A DNA stretch of 64,000 nucleotides, taken from NCBI RefSeq assembly GCF_000708265.2, contig NZ_JCKI01000001.1, forward strand, positions 62,001 to 126,000. The letters are read 5' to 3'. Position 1 is the stretch's first letter, and each line of letters begins with the position of its first letter. A program made the position numbers and the translations under genes. Below the pieces are notes generated by a model. It was given only the letters and a program-made list of their open reading frames with translations. It had not been told where the DNA came from and made no database searches. Origin of the DNA: Pedobacter sp. R20-19 (lineage in GTDB: Bacteria; Bacteroidota; Bacteroidia; Sphingobacteriales; Sphingobacteriaceae). Positions 51,700 to 60,919 of the stretch are shown one piece after another.

Positions 51700-53439
51700 T
51701 TATTTTAAATTGAGTTTCACAGTTGTCATTAACCTGGCAACCGGATACCGATTATGTGTTTTCTCGTAATAATCAGAATTTTTATAGACAAAATCAAGCT
51801 GAGCCGCAGCGTTTTTTGAAAAAGTAGTATCTAAAGATTTCTTTTCCTTCAATTGAGCCCTTAACGAAGGATTACTTTTTAAAATCCCTTCGGCTGTATC
51901 TTCAAAAACATAAGCTGAATAATGTTCTTTCATATCCAGAATGGAATCAAAAAAGTTCCAATTAAAGAAAGAATCTGTCGCTTGTGGCTCAAGTGTTTCT
52001 ACAATGTACCGGTTATTCTTTTGGTTTACATATATGATGACATCACCAGCATAGTATTGAAGCTTTTGTTTCTTCACACTAAGTTTCACTCCAGTGTGTA
52101 GATAATGTCCTTCATAAGGCTTCGAACCCGTTTTCATATCTTCAATATAATAACTTTCCACTTCAATTTGAGTATCACTTTTCAGTTCCCGCATTTTCAC
52201 CTCATTAAGCTTCAAAAGCGCAATCACTTTATCCCAGGCTTTAGGTATAATGTAGGCTAATGGTTTTTGCACAGCAATAGCAGGCTCAAACTTATTCCAT
52301 TCCTGAATGGTTTTGGTATATGGTTTATTTCTATCGTAAAATAATCGGTTAATGCCGCTTACCGCACTTGGTTTTTGCCCGGCTTCAAAACCTTTAAAAG
52401 TAATATTATTAACCTCGTTTTTGTTCAACTGCCAGGTTAAAGGAAATTCAGTCTGCCTGGCAACAAACTCATCCGCCCTTTGTTTATTTTCCAGAATCAG
52501 TTTTGCATCACGCTGAATAATATCTATATAACTTTGTAGTAATTTATAGGTGGCATCAACACGCAAATCATAAGCTTTTAACATGTGTGTTTCTGGCATA
52601 AAGCCGATCACATTATGCAGTGTTGCATACCCAGTAGAATATCTTGGAGATTCTATAAATCCGGTAATTCCACTTTCAGGCGTTTCGCCAATTGAATTTA
52701 CATAAGGAATCATCGGATAACCATGTTTTGCCATGGCTTCATACAAACCTGGCACCAAAGTGCTGGTTAAATATCCCGACAAAATGCTATTTAGCTTATC
52801 TTTCTGCGTCGGAATCAAGGTCATCACATATTGATAATCGGCACCATTACTGGTGTGGGTATCTACAAAAATTTCTGGCTTCCAGGTATTAAAAATCAAT
52901 TGAAACGCAGCAGAATTTTTGGAATCTGTTTTAATAAAATCACGGTTTAAATCCAGATTCCTCGCATTGCCACGAAAACCATAAGCCAACGGACCATTTT
53001 GGTTGGCTCTGGAGGTTGAGGTTCTGTTAAAACTGCCATCGATATTATAGAGTGGAATGATACAAATAACCACATCTTTTGGGAGCTTGTTCCCTTTCAG
53101 TAAATCTCTGCTTAGCATCATGGAGGCATCTATTCCTTCAGGCTCACCCGGATGAATGCCATTGTTAATGAGCAAAACAGTTTTCTTTCTTTTTTTGATG
53201 GCTGCCGGATCAAAAACCTGATCCTTTGATAAAACCAACAACTGTAACGGCTGACCAAAATCAGTGTTACCATAGCTAAGAAGTTTTGCCTGTGGGTACT
53301 GTTTTGCCAATAACTTATAATAAGCAATGACTTCAGGATAAGTGGCCGTTTGTGTTTTTTTGCTTTGCTCAAAAGGCGTTTTTTGCGCCATATTAGATGA
53401 AGACAAGAGCATCAGGCAAAACACAAAAAAAAATCTCAT
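51700..53439 (-). CDS. M14 family zinc carboxypeptidase, exported
   Basis: 579-residue exported enzyme with a short signal peptide (FFFVFCLMLLSSSNMAQ). The zinc ligands are visible in NNGIHPGEPEGIDASM (HPGE; about residues 92-107), the substrate-binding NLDLNRDF-x-K segment (about 159-166), and the third ligand His in IFVDTHTSNGADY (about 190-202). The catalytic Glu should be in the FMPETHMLKAY region. The family removes C-terminal residues or acts on peptidoglycan peptides. First gene of an operon with the rhomboid protease. Confidence 0.9.
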   Translation of the reverse strand: MRFFFVFCLMLLSSSNMAQKTPFEQSKKTQTATYPEVIAYYKLLAKQYPQAKLLSYGNTDFGQPLQLLVLSKDQVFDPAAIKKRKKTVLLINNGIHPGEPEGIDASMMLSRDLLKGNKLPKDVVICIIPLYNIDGSFNRTSTSRANQNGPLAYGFRGNARNLDLNRDFIKTDSKNSAAFQLIFNTWKPEIFVDTHTSNGADYQYVMTLIPTQKDKLNSILSGYLTSTLVPGLYEAMAKHGYPMIPYVNSIGETPESGITGFIESPRYSTGYATLHNVIGFMPETHMLKAYDLRVDATYKLLQSYIDIIQRDAKLILENKQRADEFVARQTEFPLTWQLNKNEVNNITFKGFEAGQKPSAVSGINRLFYDRNKPYTKTIQEWNKFEPAIAVQKPLAYIIPKAWDKVIALLKLNEVKMRELKSDTQIEVESYYIEDMKTGSKPYEGHYLHTGVKLSVKKQKLQYYAGDVIIYVNQKNNRYIVETLEPQATDSFFNWNFFDSILDMKEHYSAYVFEDTAEGILKSNPSLRAQLKEKKSLDTTFSKNAAAQLDFVYKNSDYYEKTHNRYPVARLMTTVKLNLK

Positions 53440-53468
53440 AAAAACTTATAGATATATAAAACCCGAAT

Positions 53469-54200
53469 CTACAAAGTTTTATGATAAGCTCTGGTGTTTC
53501 CGAAAAAGTATTTGACTCCGATAGTGTAAGCATTATAGGTATCGGGCGAGTAATTTTTAAACTTAGTTGACGGATCGTCGTATCCATCTAAGCCCTCACC
53601 AAAAGTGAAATTGCTCTGAAGGTTAAGATTGATGGCATAGCGCATATAACCGTAACGATCGTATAAATAATAATTATAGCCCAAATTTAGCGGTACCCAA
53701 AGGTTATTGGTTTTATTTTCTCCTGGAAAGGGGCCAAACCCTGGATCATATGAGGCCCATAAGGGCTTATAACGAACAATATCAGTAATATTATTTCTAA
53801 TTACGCCAACACCAATCCCTACATACGTCCCCTTAATATTATCTAGAAATCTGCTGCTTTCGAAATCAATTAATTCACCAAGAGCCATTTTAAAATTTAG
53901 GCTGATGCTAGAATATTCATTTACAAATTGCCTGTTGTGTTGATCGGTTCTAATATTTCCACCCTGTACTAAACCATACTGTGCTTCAACACCCAAGGAT
54001 ACAAAAGGAGTAAGGTAATGATTAACCTCTCCATACGCTGTATGGCCCCAACTGCCTTTTTCCACATCTGTTTTAGAAAAATTAGGTCCGGCGCCAAAAC
54101 CGGCAGACCATTTAAAATAATTAGATTGCGCAAAAGATGAGTTGATGATTAGCGAGCATAAAACAATAAGGAGCGTATACCTGAGGCGCTTAAATGTCAT
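53469..54200 (-). CDS. Predicted outer-membrane beta-barrel protein
   Basis: 243-residue exported protein with signal peptide (LLIVLCSLIINSSFAQ). The mature part consists of alternating short aromatic-rich strands and turns, such as GAGPNFSKTD and LGVEAQYGLVQGG, and ends YTIGVKYFFGNTRAY. This pattern suggests a small porin-like outer-membrane barrel (OmpA/DUF-like). No enzymatic motif is seen. The gene is 29 bases upstream of the M14 peptidase start on the same strand, so they may share a transcript. Confidence 0.7.
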   Translation of the reverse strand: MTFKRLRYTLLIVLCSLIINSSFAQSNYFKWSAGFGAGPNFSKTDVEKGSWGHTAYGEVNHYLTPFVSLGVEAQYGLVQGGNIRTDQHNRQFVNEYSSISLNFKMALGELIDFESSRFLDNIKGTYVGIGVGVIRNNITDIVRYKPLWASYDPGFGPFPGENKTNNLWVPLNLGYNYYLYDRYGYMRYAINLNLQSNFTFGEGLDGYDDPSTKFKNYSPDTYNAYTIGVKYFFGNTRAYHKTL

Positions 54201-54247
54201 GGTGTTTTTTCACAAAAATAATATGTTTATTCAATATTTATAACTTT

Positions 54248-54255
54248 TACCTTTG
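54248..54255 (+). promoter_or_regulatory. -7 promoter element of pepT
   Basis: TACCTTTG matches TAnnTTTG and ends 4 bases before the ATG at 54260, implying a leaderless or nearly leaderless transcript. No TTTG at ideal -33 spacing. Confidence 0.45.
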
Positions 54256-54259
54256 AATT

Positions 54260-55513
54260 ATGAGCAAGTACATTAATTTAGGTCAGTCTTTAACACAAAG
54301 ATTTATCCGATATGCAGCAATAGATACCCAATCCGATCCCGATTCTACCACTTGTCCTTCCACTTTAAAACAAAAGAATTTAGGTACATTATTGGTTGAG
54401 GAATTAATAGAAATGGGCATTTCTGATGCAGAAATGGATAATAATGGATATGTATATGGTACAATTCCATCCAATACAGATAAAAAGATTCCAGTAATTT
54501 TTTTCTGTTCTCATATGGATACCTCTCCAGATTGTAGTGGTAATAATGTAAAACCGATTATTCATGACAATTATCAAGGAGAAGATTTGATTCTGCCTGA
54601 TGATCCAAATATTGTGCTAAAAATGTCTGAACATAGAGACTTAAAGCACCAGATTGGTCATGATATCATTACGGCCAGCGGCACAACTTTATTAGGTGCA
54701 GATAACAAGGCAGGAATTGCTGAAATTATGGAAGCCGCAAACTTTTTGATCCAGCACCCCGAGGTAAAACACGGAAAAATTAAAATCCTCTTTACTCCTG
54801 ATGAAGAAATAGGCCGAGGTGTTGATCAACTGGATGTGAAGAAATTGGGAGCAGATTTTGGATACACTATAGATGGTGAAACGTTGGGTTCGATCGAAGA
54901 TGAAACCTTTTCTGCCGATGGTGCCACATTGGTAATTCATGGCGTGAGTACACATCCTGGTTTTGCAAAAGGCAAAATGGAGAGTGCTATAAAAATTCTT
55001 ACTGAAGTAATTTCGGCTTTACCAAAAGATAACCTAACTCCTGAAACCACACACCAAAAAGAAGGTTTCATTCATCCCGTAAGCATCTCTGGCCAGGTAG
55101 AACAAGCTGAAGCACATTTTATTATCAGAGATTTTACCGACGAAAAATTAACAGCACATGGGCAATTGCTGGAAAATACAGTTAAAAACGTAATCTCCAG
55201 ATATCCAAACGCTACTTTCAGTTTAGATATTAAGGCACAATACAGAAATATGAAGCAAATTTTGGATCAGCATCCACAAATTGTTCAATATGGAATTGAA
55301 GCCATTGAGCGCGCAGGCATTACCGCTAAAAAACAAAGTATTCGCGGTGGCACAGATGGTTCACGATTATCCTTTATGGGACTACCATGCCCAAATATAT
55401 TTGCCGGTGAGCATGCCTTTCATAGTAAACAAGAATGGGTAAGTGTACAGGATATGGAAAAAGCCGTGCAAACCATTATTAATATTGCCTGCATCTGGGA
55501 AGAGAAAAGTTAG
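54260..55513 (+). CDS. pepT: Peptidase T (tripeptide aminopeptidase)
   Basis: 417-residue cytoplasmic M20 metallopeptidase that removes the N-terminal residue from tripeptides. Metal and catalytic motifs: FFCSHMDTSPD (about residues 81-91), LGADNKAGIAEIMEA (about 144-158), FTPDEEIGRGVD (general base Glu, about 177-188), YTIDGETLGSIEDE (about 201-214), and IRGGTDGSRLSFMGLPCPN-x-FAGEHAFHS near the C-terminus. Length is normal for PepT. It probably degrades peptides imported from envelope peptidases. Confidence 0.96.
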   Translation: MSKYINLGQSLTQRFIRYAAIDTQSDPDSTTCPSTLKQKNLGTLLVEELIEMGISDAEMDNNGYVYGTIPSNTDKKIPVIFFCSHMDTSPDCSGNNVKPIIHDNYQGEDLILPDDPNIVLKMSEHRDLKHQIGHDIITASGTTLLGADNKAGIAEIMEAANFLIQHPEVKHGKIKILFTPDEEIGRGVDQLDVKKLGADFGYTIDGETLGSIEDETFSADGATLVIHGVSTHPGFAKGKMESAIKILTEVISALPKDNLTPETTHQKEGFIHPVSISGQVEQAEAHFIIRDFTDEKLTAHGQLLENTVKNVISRYPNATFSLDIKAQYRNMKQILDQHPQIVQYGIEAIERAGITAKKQSIRGGTDGSRLSFMGLPCPNIFAGEHAFHSKQEWVSVQDMEKAVQTIINIACIWEEKS

Positions 55514-55525
55514 TCTTTAGTATGG

Positions 55526-55563
55526 AGTCCTTAGTCGTAAATCAAGACTCTCGACTAAGGACT
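55526..55563. terminator. Hairpin between convergent pepT and NTF2-like genes
   Basis: Perfect 12-bp stem AGTCCTTAGTCG / CGACTAAGGACT (55526-55537 and 55552-55563) with a 14-base loop. It sits between two convergent genes, consistent with bidirectional termination, but lacks strong T-runs. The wording (AGTCCTTAGTC, GGACTTTAGACTCC) looks like a dispersed simple repeat. Confidence 0.55.
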
Positions 55564-55902
55564 TTAGACTCCAGACTCATAAGCTTGTCCGATATCCAGC
55601 CTGCTGATCTTTCCGCTTTTATCGATTTGAAATTTGAAAACCGTTTTGAAATCTCCCCATTGATCAGAATGAAAATCGCCATATACAGAAAGCCCGTTAT
55701 CTTCTACCGCATCAATGCTAATGAAACGCTCATGGCCAAAAGCTTTCTTAAAGAAATTATTAAACTGTACCTGGTTCCCATCATCATAAAAGGCTACGCT
55801 TTCACTAAACAATGCAAACCAACCCTTTAAATCAGCATTTTGCAGGGCTGTAATTGCGGCTTTAACTTTTGAGTTTGATAACTTTGATAAATCTACAGCC
55901 AT
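55564..55902 (-). CDS. NTF2-like (SnoaL-type) protein
   Basis: 112-residue cytoplasmic protein. A helical start (KVKAAITALQNADLKGWFALFSESVAFYDDG in part: QNADLKGWFALFS) leads to four curved strands, e.g. RFISIDAVEDNGLSVYG and WGDFKTVFKFQIDKSG, the cone-shaped NTF2-like fold. Such proteins act as small enzymes or ligand binders; no catalytic residues are obvious. Alone between a convergent pepT and a divergent epimerase-like gene. Confidence 0.75.
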   Translation of the reverse strand: MAVDLSKLSNSKVKAAITALQNADLKGWFALFSESVAFYDDGNQVQFNNFFKKAFGHERFISIDAVEDNGLSVYGDFHSDQWGDFKTVFKFQIDKSGKISRLDIGQAYESGV

Positions 55903-56086
55903 AATTATTTCTTAATTTGATAACCCAATTCGGGCTAGAGGTTCCTGATGTGATTGTGATAGAACAGACTTAAAATGAATCGTCATCATTAATGATGGAA
56001 TGCAAAGGATGCGACTACCATGAATTGCTCAAATTTAGTAAAAAAGATATTTTTTAAAGCATCATATTTGTTACTTTTAGCACACC

Positions 56087-56953
56087 ATGATAACTCTTGA
56101 AAACGAATATATAAAAGTAAGCTTAGCGGCTAAAGGGGCAGAACTTCAACGCTTATTTAGTAAAGAAACTAAGTTAGACTACCTTTGGAATGGAGACGAC
56201 AAATACTGGGGAAAGCATAGTCCGGTTTTATTCCCCATTGTTGGCGCTTTAAAGAACGACAGCTTTACTTATCAAAATGAAACTTATCATTTGCCCCGTC
56301 ATGGCTTTGCAAGAGATCAGGTTTTTAATTACCAGAAAATAAGTGATACCGAAGCTGTTTTTACCTTAACCGAATCTGAAGAGAGTTTAAAGGTTTATCC
56401 TTTTCATTTTGAACTCAGATTGAAATATCAGCTCATCGATAGAAAACTAAACCTCACGTATGAAGTAATTAATACCGGCGAGGGCGAACTCCTTTTTTCT
56501 ATAGGTGCACACCCTGCTTTTGCGGTTCCGTATACTCCAAAAACTGATTATACTGATTATTACCTGGCCTTTAATGCAGATAAAAAGCTAACTTACTGGA
56601 AGCTAGACAATGGTTTAATTGCGAAGGAAACAGGTAATATTCATCTGAACGGGCATAAACTAAATTTAAAGCATGAGCTTTTTTATAATGATGCTTTAGT
56701 GTTTAAAACGATGCAAAGTAACTGCATTAGTTTATTAAATACTCAGAATGATTATGGCTTACATTTCCATTTTGATGATTTCCCGTTTTTTGGCATCTGG
56801 GCAGCAACTGATGCACCATTTGTTTGCTTAGAACCCTGGTGTGGTGTAGCAGATAGCGTAACGCATAACCAGGAACTTGCCCATAAAGAAGGCATCATTA
56901 AATTAGATAAAGGCCAGAACTGGGAGCGGTATTGGGAAGTAGAATGCTTTTAG
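56087..56953 (+). CDS. Aldose 1-epimerase family protein (LacX/GalM-like)
   Basis: 288-residue cytoplasmic protein of beta-sandwich galactose mutarotase fold. Visible are WNGDDKYWGKHSPVLFPIVG (about residues 35-54), LPRHGFARDQVF (about 68-79) with the active-site His, SIGAHPAFAVPY (about 137-148) with the second His, and a later CLEPWCGVAD (about 246-255) with the catalytic Glu. It fits the LacX-like subgroup acting on hexoses or hexose-6-phosphates. It stands alone, with a poor -7 element upstream. Confidence 0.9.
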   Translation: MITLENEYIKVSLAAKGAELQRLFSKETKLDYLWNGDDKYWGKHSPVLFPIVGALKNDSFTYQNETYHLPRHGFARDQVFNYQKISDTEAVFTLTESEESLKVYPFHFELRLKYQLIDRKLNLTYEVINTGEGELLFSIGAHPAFAVPYTPKTDYTDYYLAFNADKKLTYWKLDNGLIAKETGNIHLNGHKLNLKHELFYNDALVFKTMQSNCISLLNTQNDYGLHFHFDDFPFFGIWAATDAPFVCLEPWCGVADSVTHNQELAHKEGIIKLDKGQNWERYWEVECF

Positions 56954-57084
56954 GCCTTAAGAGCATAGCAAAATTAAAGTTCAATCTATACTGATCAAAT
57001 ATCACTTTTAAAAGGATTTTTAATTTCTGGAAACAACAACAAAACTATCCTGTTGTAAAATAAAAGTTTCATTAAAGCATAAAT

Positions 57085-57507
57085 ATGGATAGTCAGGTAG
57101 AAAAAAATAAAGCAATTTGTAAGGTGTTTTTTGATGAATTATTTAATCAGAAAAATATCGATGCCATTGATCAGTTTGTTGATAGTGGCGTAACCATTCA
57201 AAATCCATTTCCGGGGCAAAGAACAGGCGCTGATGGGTATCGTGATATTAGTCAGATTTATAACCTTGCCTTCCCGGATTTGAAAATTAGCTTCAATCAC
57301 ATTCTAGGCGATGGAGATAAAGTAACTTGCCATTTCAAATTGGAAGGCACACACAAAGATCTTTTTATGAATGTACCCGCTACAGGCATTAAAGTTAAAT
57401 ATGATGTCGTTTATATCCTCAAATTTACCAATGAAAAAATAGTAGAGCATTGGTCTTTAGTTGATGAATTAAGCGTATTGCAACAGCTGGGAGCTCTTTC
57501 CATTTAA
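57085..57507 (+). CDS. Ester cyclase / SnoaL-like protein
   Basis: 140-residue protein of the SnoaL-type NTF2 fold. Starts with a helix KAICKVFFDELFNQKNIDAI (about residues 9-28), then the polyketide-cyclase-like PFPGQRTGADGYRD (about 52-65), and FEL-GTHKDLFMNVPATGIKV (about 92-111) followed by VEHWSLVDEL. Several bacterial relatives are annotated as ester cyclase; real substrates are unknown. No neighbour supports secondary metabolism. A MITE-like element follows 10 bases after the gene. Confidence 0.83.
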   Translation: MDSQVEKNKAICKVFFDELFNQKNIDAIDQFVDSGVTIQNPFPGQRTGADGYRDISQIYNLAFPDLKISFNHILGDGDKVTCHFKLEGTHKDLFMNVPATGIKVKYDVVYILKFTNEKIVEHWSLVDELSVLQQLGALSI

Positions 57508-57517
57508 AACAAATTAG

Positions 57518-57657
57518 AATAAGAGGCTGTATCACCATTATTAATTGATGTTAAATTTGTCATGTTAAGCTTGTTAAACACCGTTTAAAACCTTTTTAAC
57601 AAATCCTTCTACGGGGTTCAGGATGACAATTTTAAAGTCATGACACAGCCTCTTATT
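57518..57657. mobile_element. MITE-like 140-bp element with 17-bp terminal inverted repeats
   Basis: Ends are AATAAGAGGCTGTATCA (57518-57534) and, inverted, AATAAGAGGCTGTGTCA (57641-57657), matching in 16 of 17 positions. The interior carries TTTGTCATGTTAAGCTTG and GGGTTCAGGATGACAATTTT, itself partly self-complementary, and no ORF. It is non-coding, short and has clear terminal inverted repeats, consistent with a non-autonomous element or a large palindromic repeat. No target-site duplication was identified. Confidence 0.65.
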
Positions 57658-57762
57658 TAACCTTACATAGGAAGCTTTTGATCATTCTTGTTTGAAAAGC
57701 TTGAATAAATGGTTATTCTTGTGGTTAAGCCAGATAAGTTTAATCATCATCAATAGCTGAAC

Positions 57763-58842
57763 ATGAATGTTTTAATGCCGCAACCGCTCCAAACCAAACA
57801 ACATTTTACTGTGCTAGATGGCTTGAGGGGAATAGCCGCATTTGGTGTTGTAACCTATCACTTTATGGAAATGGTGTATACCGATTACACCAGGAACATC
57901 ATTGGCCACGGCTTTCTTGCTGTCGATTTCTTTTTCTGCCTTTCGGGTTTTGTAATTGGATATGCTTATGATGATCGAATGGAGAAAATAGGCATTGTGC
58001 AATTTTTCAAATCGCGAATCATCAGGCTTCACCCATTAGTATTGTTTGGATCTATCCTGGGCTTAATTGCCTTTTTATGTGATCCTTTTGGCGGCCACCC
58101 AGGTATTTTTAGCTTTGGGAAAATCATACTGCTTTTTTTAAGTTCAGCATTATTAATTCCTTTTCCGATTATAGAAGAAAGGGCCTTTAATTTGTTTGGT
58201 TTGAATGCCCCATCATGGTCATTATTTTGGGAATATGTAGCCAATATATTTTATGCCTTTATCTTATATAGATTGAGTAAAAAGTACCTTCTTGTGCTGG
58301 CTATTCTGGGTGCTTTGGCTCTTGGAACCGTAGCTTATAACAGCGGATCGCTCATGGGCGGCTGGGCTGGATCAAACTTCTGGGATGGAGGTGCAAGAAT
58401 TTTATACTCGTTTTTAGCTGGTCTCTTGATCTTCCGCTTTAAATGGATCATCAAAAACAAACTGGGTTTTATAGGTCTTTCTATCCTCTTAAGTTTAACC
58501 TTGGTAATGCCATTTTTCCAATATAATTGGCTAGCCGAACTTTTAGTGGTGCTTATTTACTTCCCGGTGTTAATTGCATTGGGGGCTGGCACGAGTATTC
58601 ATGAAAGCATTAAAAAACTTTGCATCTTCCTGGGCAAAATCTCTTATCCCTTATATATGACACATTACGCCGCCATTTGGATGTTCAGCAACTATTATAA
58701 CGCTTACAAGCCGCAAGGAACTGAATTGGTATTTATTATTGTAATGGGCATTTTAGTGTTATTCGGATTGGCTTATCTTACCATGGTGTTTTATGATATT
58801 CCATTCAGAAAATATTTAACCCGGAAAAGAATTGAAAAATAA
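57763..58842 (+). CDS. Acyltransferase family 3 (OafA-like) membrane protein
   Basis: 359-residue membrane protein with about ten predicted helices. The start FTVLDGLRGIAAFGVVTYHFME (about residues 15-36; LDGLRGIAA and the His in YHF are the family marks) and DFFFCLSGFVIGYAYDDR segment belong to the AT3/OafA group. These enzymes acetylate or acylate sugars of lipopolysaccharide, peptidoglycan or secreted compounds on the outer face of the inner membrane. No SGNH domain is attached. It lies just after the MITE-like element. Confidence 0.9.
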   Translation: MNVLMPQPLQTKQHFTVLDGLRGIAAFGVVTYHFMEMVYTDYTRNIIGHGFLAVDFFFCLSGFVIGYAYDDRMEKIGIVQFFKSRIIRLHPLVLFGSILGLIAFLCDPFGGHPGIFSFGKIILLFLSSALLIPFPIIEERAFNLFGLNAPSWSLFWEYVANIFYAFILYRLSKKYLLVLAILGALALGTVAYNSGSLMGGWAGSNFWDGGARILYSFLAGLLIFRFKWIIKNKLGFIGLSILLSLTLVMPFFQYNWLAELLVVLIYFPVLIALGAGTSIHESIKKLCIFLGKISYPLYMTHYAAIWMFSNYYNAYKPQGTELVFIIVMGILVLFGLAYLTMVFYDIPFRKYLTRKRIEK

Positions 58843-58880
58843 AATGCTTTTCTATTACCCGAGCATATATTTTGAAGTTA

Positions 58881-59753
58881 TTAACCAAATAAATCACTGC
58901 TAAGGTATCGGTCGCCCCGATCACAGGTAATAAAAACCAATAAACCAGATTCTAATTCGGAAGCTAAACGAATGGCAGCTGCACAGGCACCACCAGAACT
59001 CATTCCGGCAAAAATCCCCTCTTCTTTAGCTAATCGTCTCGACATTTCAACCGCTTCTTCCTGACTAATATCCATTACCCGATCTACTCGTTCCGGTTCA
59101 AAAATCTTTGGCAAATATTCTTTTGGCCAACGGCGGATTCCAGGAATTGAGGAGCCTTCTGTTGGCTGGCAGCCCACAATTTGAACCAATGGATTTTGTT
59201 CTTTAAGGTATCTGGAACAGCCCATAATGGTGCCTGTTGTACCCATTGAGCTGATAAAATGTGTAATCTTGCCGTCTGTATCCTTCCACATTTCAGGTGC
59301 GGTAGTTTTATAGTGTGCCATATAATTATCAGGGTTGGCAAATTGATTCAGAAGAAAATAGCCATTTGACTCCCCTTTTTCTTCAGCATAATCCCGACAA
59401 GCTTCTATACTTTCGAGCAATGTAACCTGTGCGCCAAATGCTTCCATGGTTACTTTTCGTTCACGGGTAGAGTTTTCTGGCATTACCAGTTCAATGTCCA
59501 AATCATAAAGCTTAGCAATCATGGCAAGTGCAATACCAGTATTTCCGCTGGTGGCTTCCACCAATTTTGTTCCTGGTTTAATCTCACCCCTTTCTATCGC
59601 ACTGCGGATCATATTTAGAGATGCCCTGTCTTTTACACTTCCACCTGGATTATTCCCTTCTAGTTTAGCATAAATTTTCACCTTTGGATTTGGGCTGAGC
59701 TTACTCAGTGCAACCATTGGCGTATTTCCGATTAAATCTACAATTCCTGACAT
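58881..59753 (-). CDS. cysM: Cysteine synthase B
   Basis: 290-residue PLP enzyme converting O-acetylserine and sulfide (or thiosulfate) to cysteine. The PLP Lys is in GGSVKDRASLNM (Lys about residue 41), the phosphate-binding loop is ATSGNTGIALAM (about 67-78), and the substrate region TTGTIMGCSRYL and VGCQPTEGSSIPGI follow. The C-terminus CDRGDRYLSSDLF is typical of CysM. The serine acetyltransferase gene ends 5 bases upstream, giving a cysE-cysM operon for cysteine synthesis. Confidence 0.93.
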   Translation of the reverse strand: MSGIVDLIGNTPMVALSKLSPNPKVKIYAKLEGNNPGGSVKDRASLNMIRSAIERGEIKPGTKLVEATSGNTGIALAMIAKLYDLDIELVMPENSTRERKVTMEAFGAQVTLLESIEACRDYAEEKGESNGYFLLNQFANPDNYMAHYKTTAPEMWKDTDGKITHFISSMGTTGTIMGCSRYLKEQNPLVQIVGCQPTEGSSIPGIRRWPKEYLPKIFEPERVDRVMDISQEEAVEMSRRLAKEEGIFAGMSSGGACAAAIRLASELESGLLVFITCDRGDRYLSSDLFG

Positions 59754-59758
59754 ACTAC

Positions 59759-60571
59759 TTAATTCTTTTCCTTTATGTTTCTAATGGTGATGGTTGGCGA
59801 ATGATAAACCAATGAATAGGGGTTTACACTTTCTGTTAGCCATACATTTCCACCAATCACGCTATCATGCCCAATGATGGTATCTCCACCTAAAATGGTT
59901 GCTCCTGAATAAATAACCACCCGATCTTCTACCGTTGGGTGCCTTCTACTACCAGCCAATACTTTTTTTACACTCATGGCTCCCAACGTTACACCTTGAT
60001 ATAACTTTACATGTTCACCAATTATTGTGGTTTCACCAATTACGATACCGGTTCCATGATCAATATAAAAGTATTCACCAATTTCTGCAGCAGGATGAAT
60101 ATCAATTCCGGTTTTTGAATGTGCGTGTTCAGTCAGAATTCTTGGGATGAGCCTGAGACCAAGTGTATGCAAAGCATGTGCAATGCGATAAAAGCAAATG
60201 GCATAAAATCCCGGATATGTTCTAATCACCTCAAATTCGCTAACCGCTGCAGGATCGCCTTTATAAATGGCAGAGATATCCGTATTCAGTATTTGATAAA
60301 GCGCCGGGAGCTGTGCAAAGAAAAGATCTGCTATTAAATTAATGCCCCCAGGATTTTCTGCATGGCCAGCTGATGCGATGCTAAATAGTTCTGATTTTAA
60401 TCCTTGAGTATAAGTCACTAAATCGGTTTCATTTTCAAACCTGGTTATACTGTGTTCAGGATACAATAAGTCGACAATTTTGGCAGCCCAATGTGCAATG
60501 ACTTCATTAGATGGCATATGGTTATGGCTATTCCGTTTTTTAAACAGGTAGCTAAAAAAATCGTCACTCAT
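59759..60571 (-). CDS. cysE: Serine O-acetyltransferase
   Basis: About 270-residue cytoplasmic enzyme (EpsC/CysE type) that makes O-acetylserine from serine and acetyl-CoA. The C-terminal left-handed beta-helix shows hexapeptide repeats: GIDIHPAAEIGEYFYIDHG, GIVIGETTIIGEHVKLYQG and GGDTIIGHDSVIGGNVWL. The N-terminal part is helical, as in SATase. Start: the frame is open to 60649, but ATG at 60571 (MSDDFFSYLFKK) begins the recognisable protein. It is first in the operon, directly before cysM. Confidence 0.92.
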   Translation of the reverse strand: MSDDFFSYLFKKRNSHNHMPSNEVIAHWAAKIVDLLYPEHSITRFENETDLVTYTQGLKSELFSIASAGHAENPGGINLIADLFFAQLPALYQILNTDISAIYKGDPAAVSEFEVIRTYPGFYAICFYRIAHALHTLGLRLIPRILTEHAHSKTGIDIHPAAEIGEYFYIDHGTGIVIGETTIIGEHVKLYQGVTLGAMSVKKVLAGSRRHPTVEDRVVIYSGATILGGDTIIGHDSVIGGNVWLTESVNPYSLVYHSPTITIRNIKEKN

Positions 60572-60919
60572 ATAGTTAAATCTGATCAGACAAAAAATGC
60601 CTTTGTTTTGTAGGGTAAATATATTCATTTGCACCTTGCTAAGCGTCATTTACCAATCAAAAATCTTAGCGTTGTCAAATAGTAGGTTGAAATGTAATAT
60701 ATGAAACAAACCTTTAAAATTCGAAACATGAGGTAAATAAAAACTTACACTCTAAACTCATATTAATAAGCTCTATATACAGTAAAAGTGGAGAAAAAAA
60801 ATAAAAATTGATTTTTATCATTGTGAATATCACATAAAAGAACAAAACTATAAAACTAGGTATACAAGAAATTCTTACCCCATCATCATTCTTCTATCTT
60901 TGAGTAAGATAAATTAATC
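60572..60919. other. Intergenic region, AT-rich, no gene seen
   Basis: 348 bases between the divergent cysE and the 60920 gene. It contains a GTGATATTC-type small palindrome (GTGAATATCAC at about 60822-60832), the -7 element for the next gene, and presumably the cysE promoter. No ORF or RNA was recognised. Confidence 0.5.
60895..60902 (+). promoter_or_regulatory. -7 promoter element of the 60920 gene
   Basis: TATCTTTG matches TAnnTTTG, 17 bases before the ATG at 60920, without a recognisable -33 box. Confidence 0.45.

Noticed and set aside
55522..55830. 102-codon plus-strand frame over the NTF2-like gene
   Set aside because: Antisense of an NTF2-fold protein and begins in the hairpin repeat; no features of its own.
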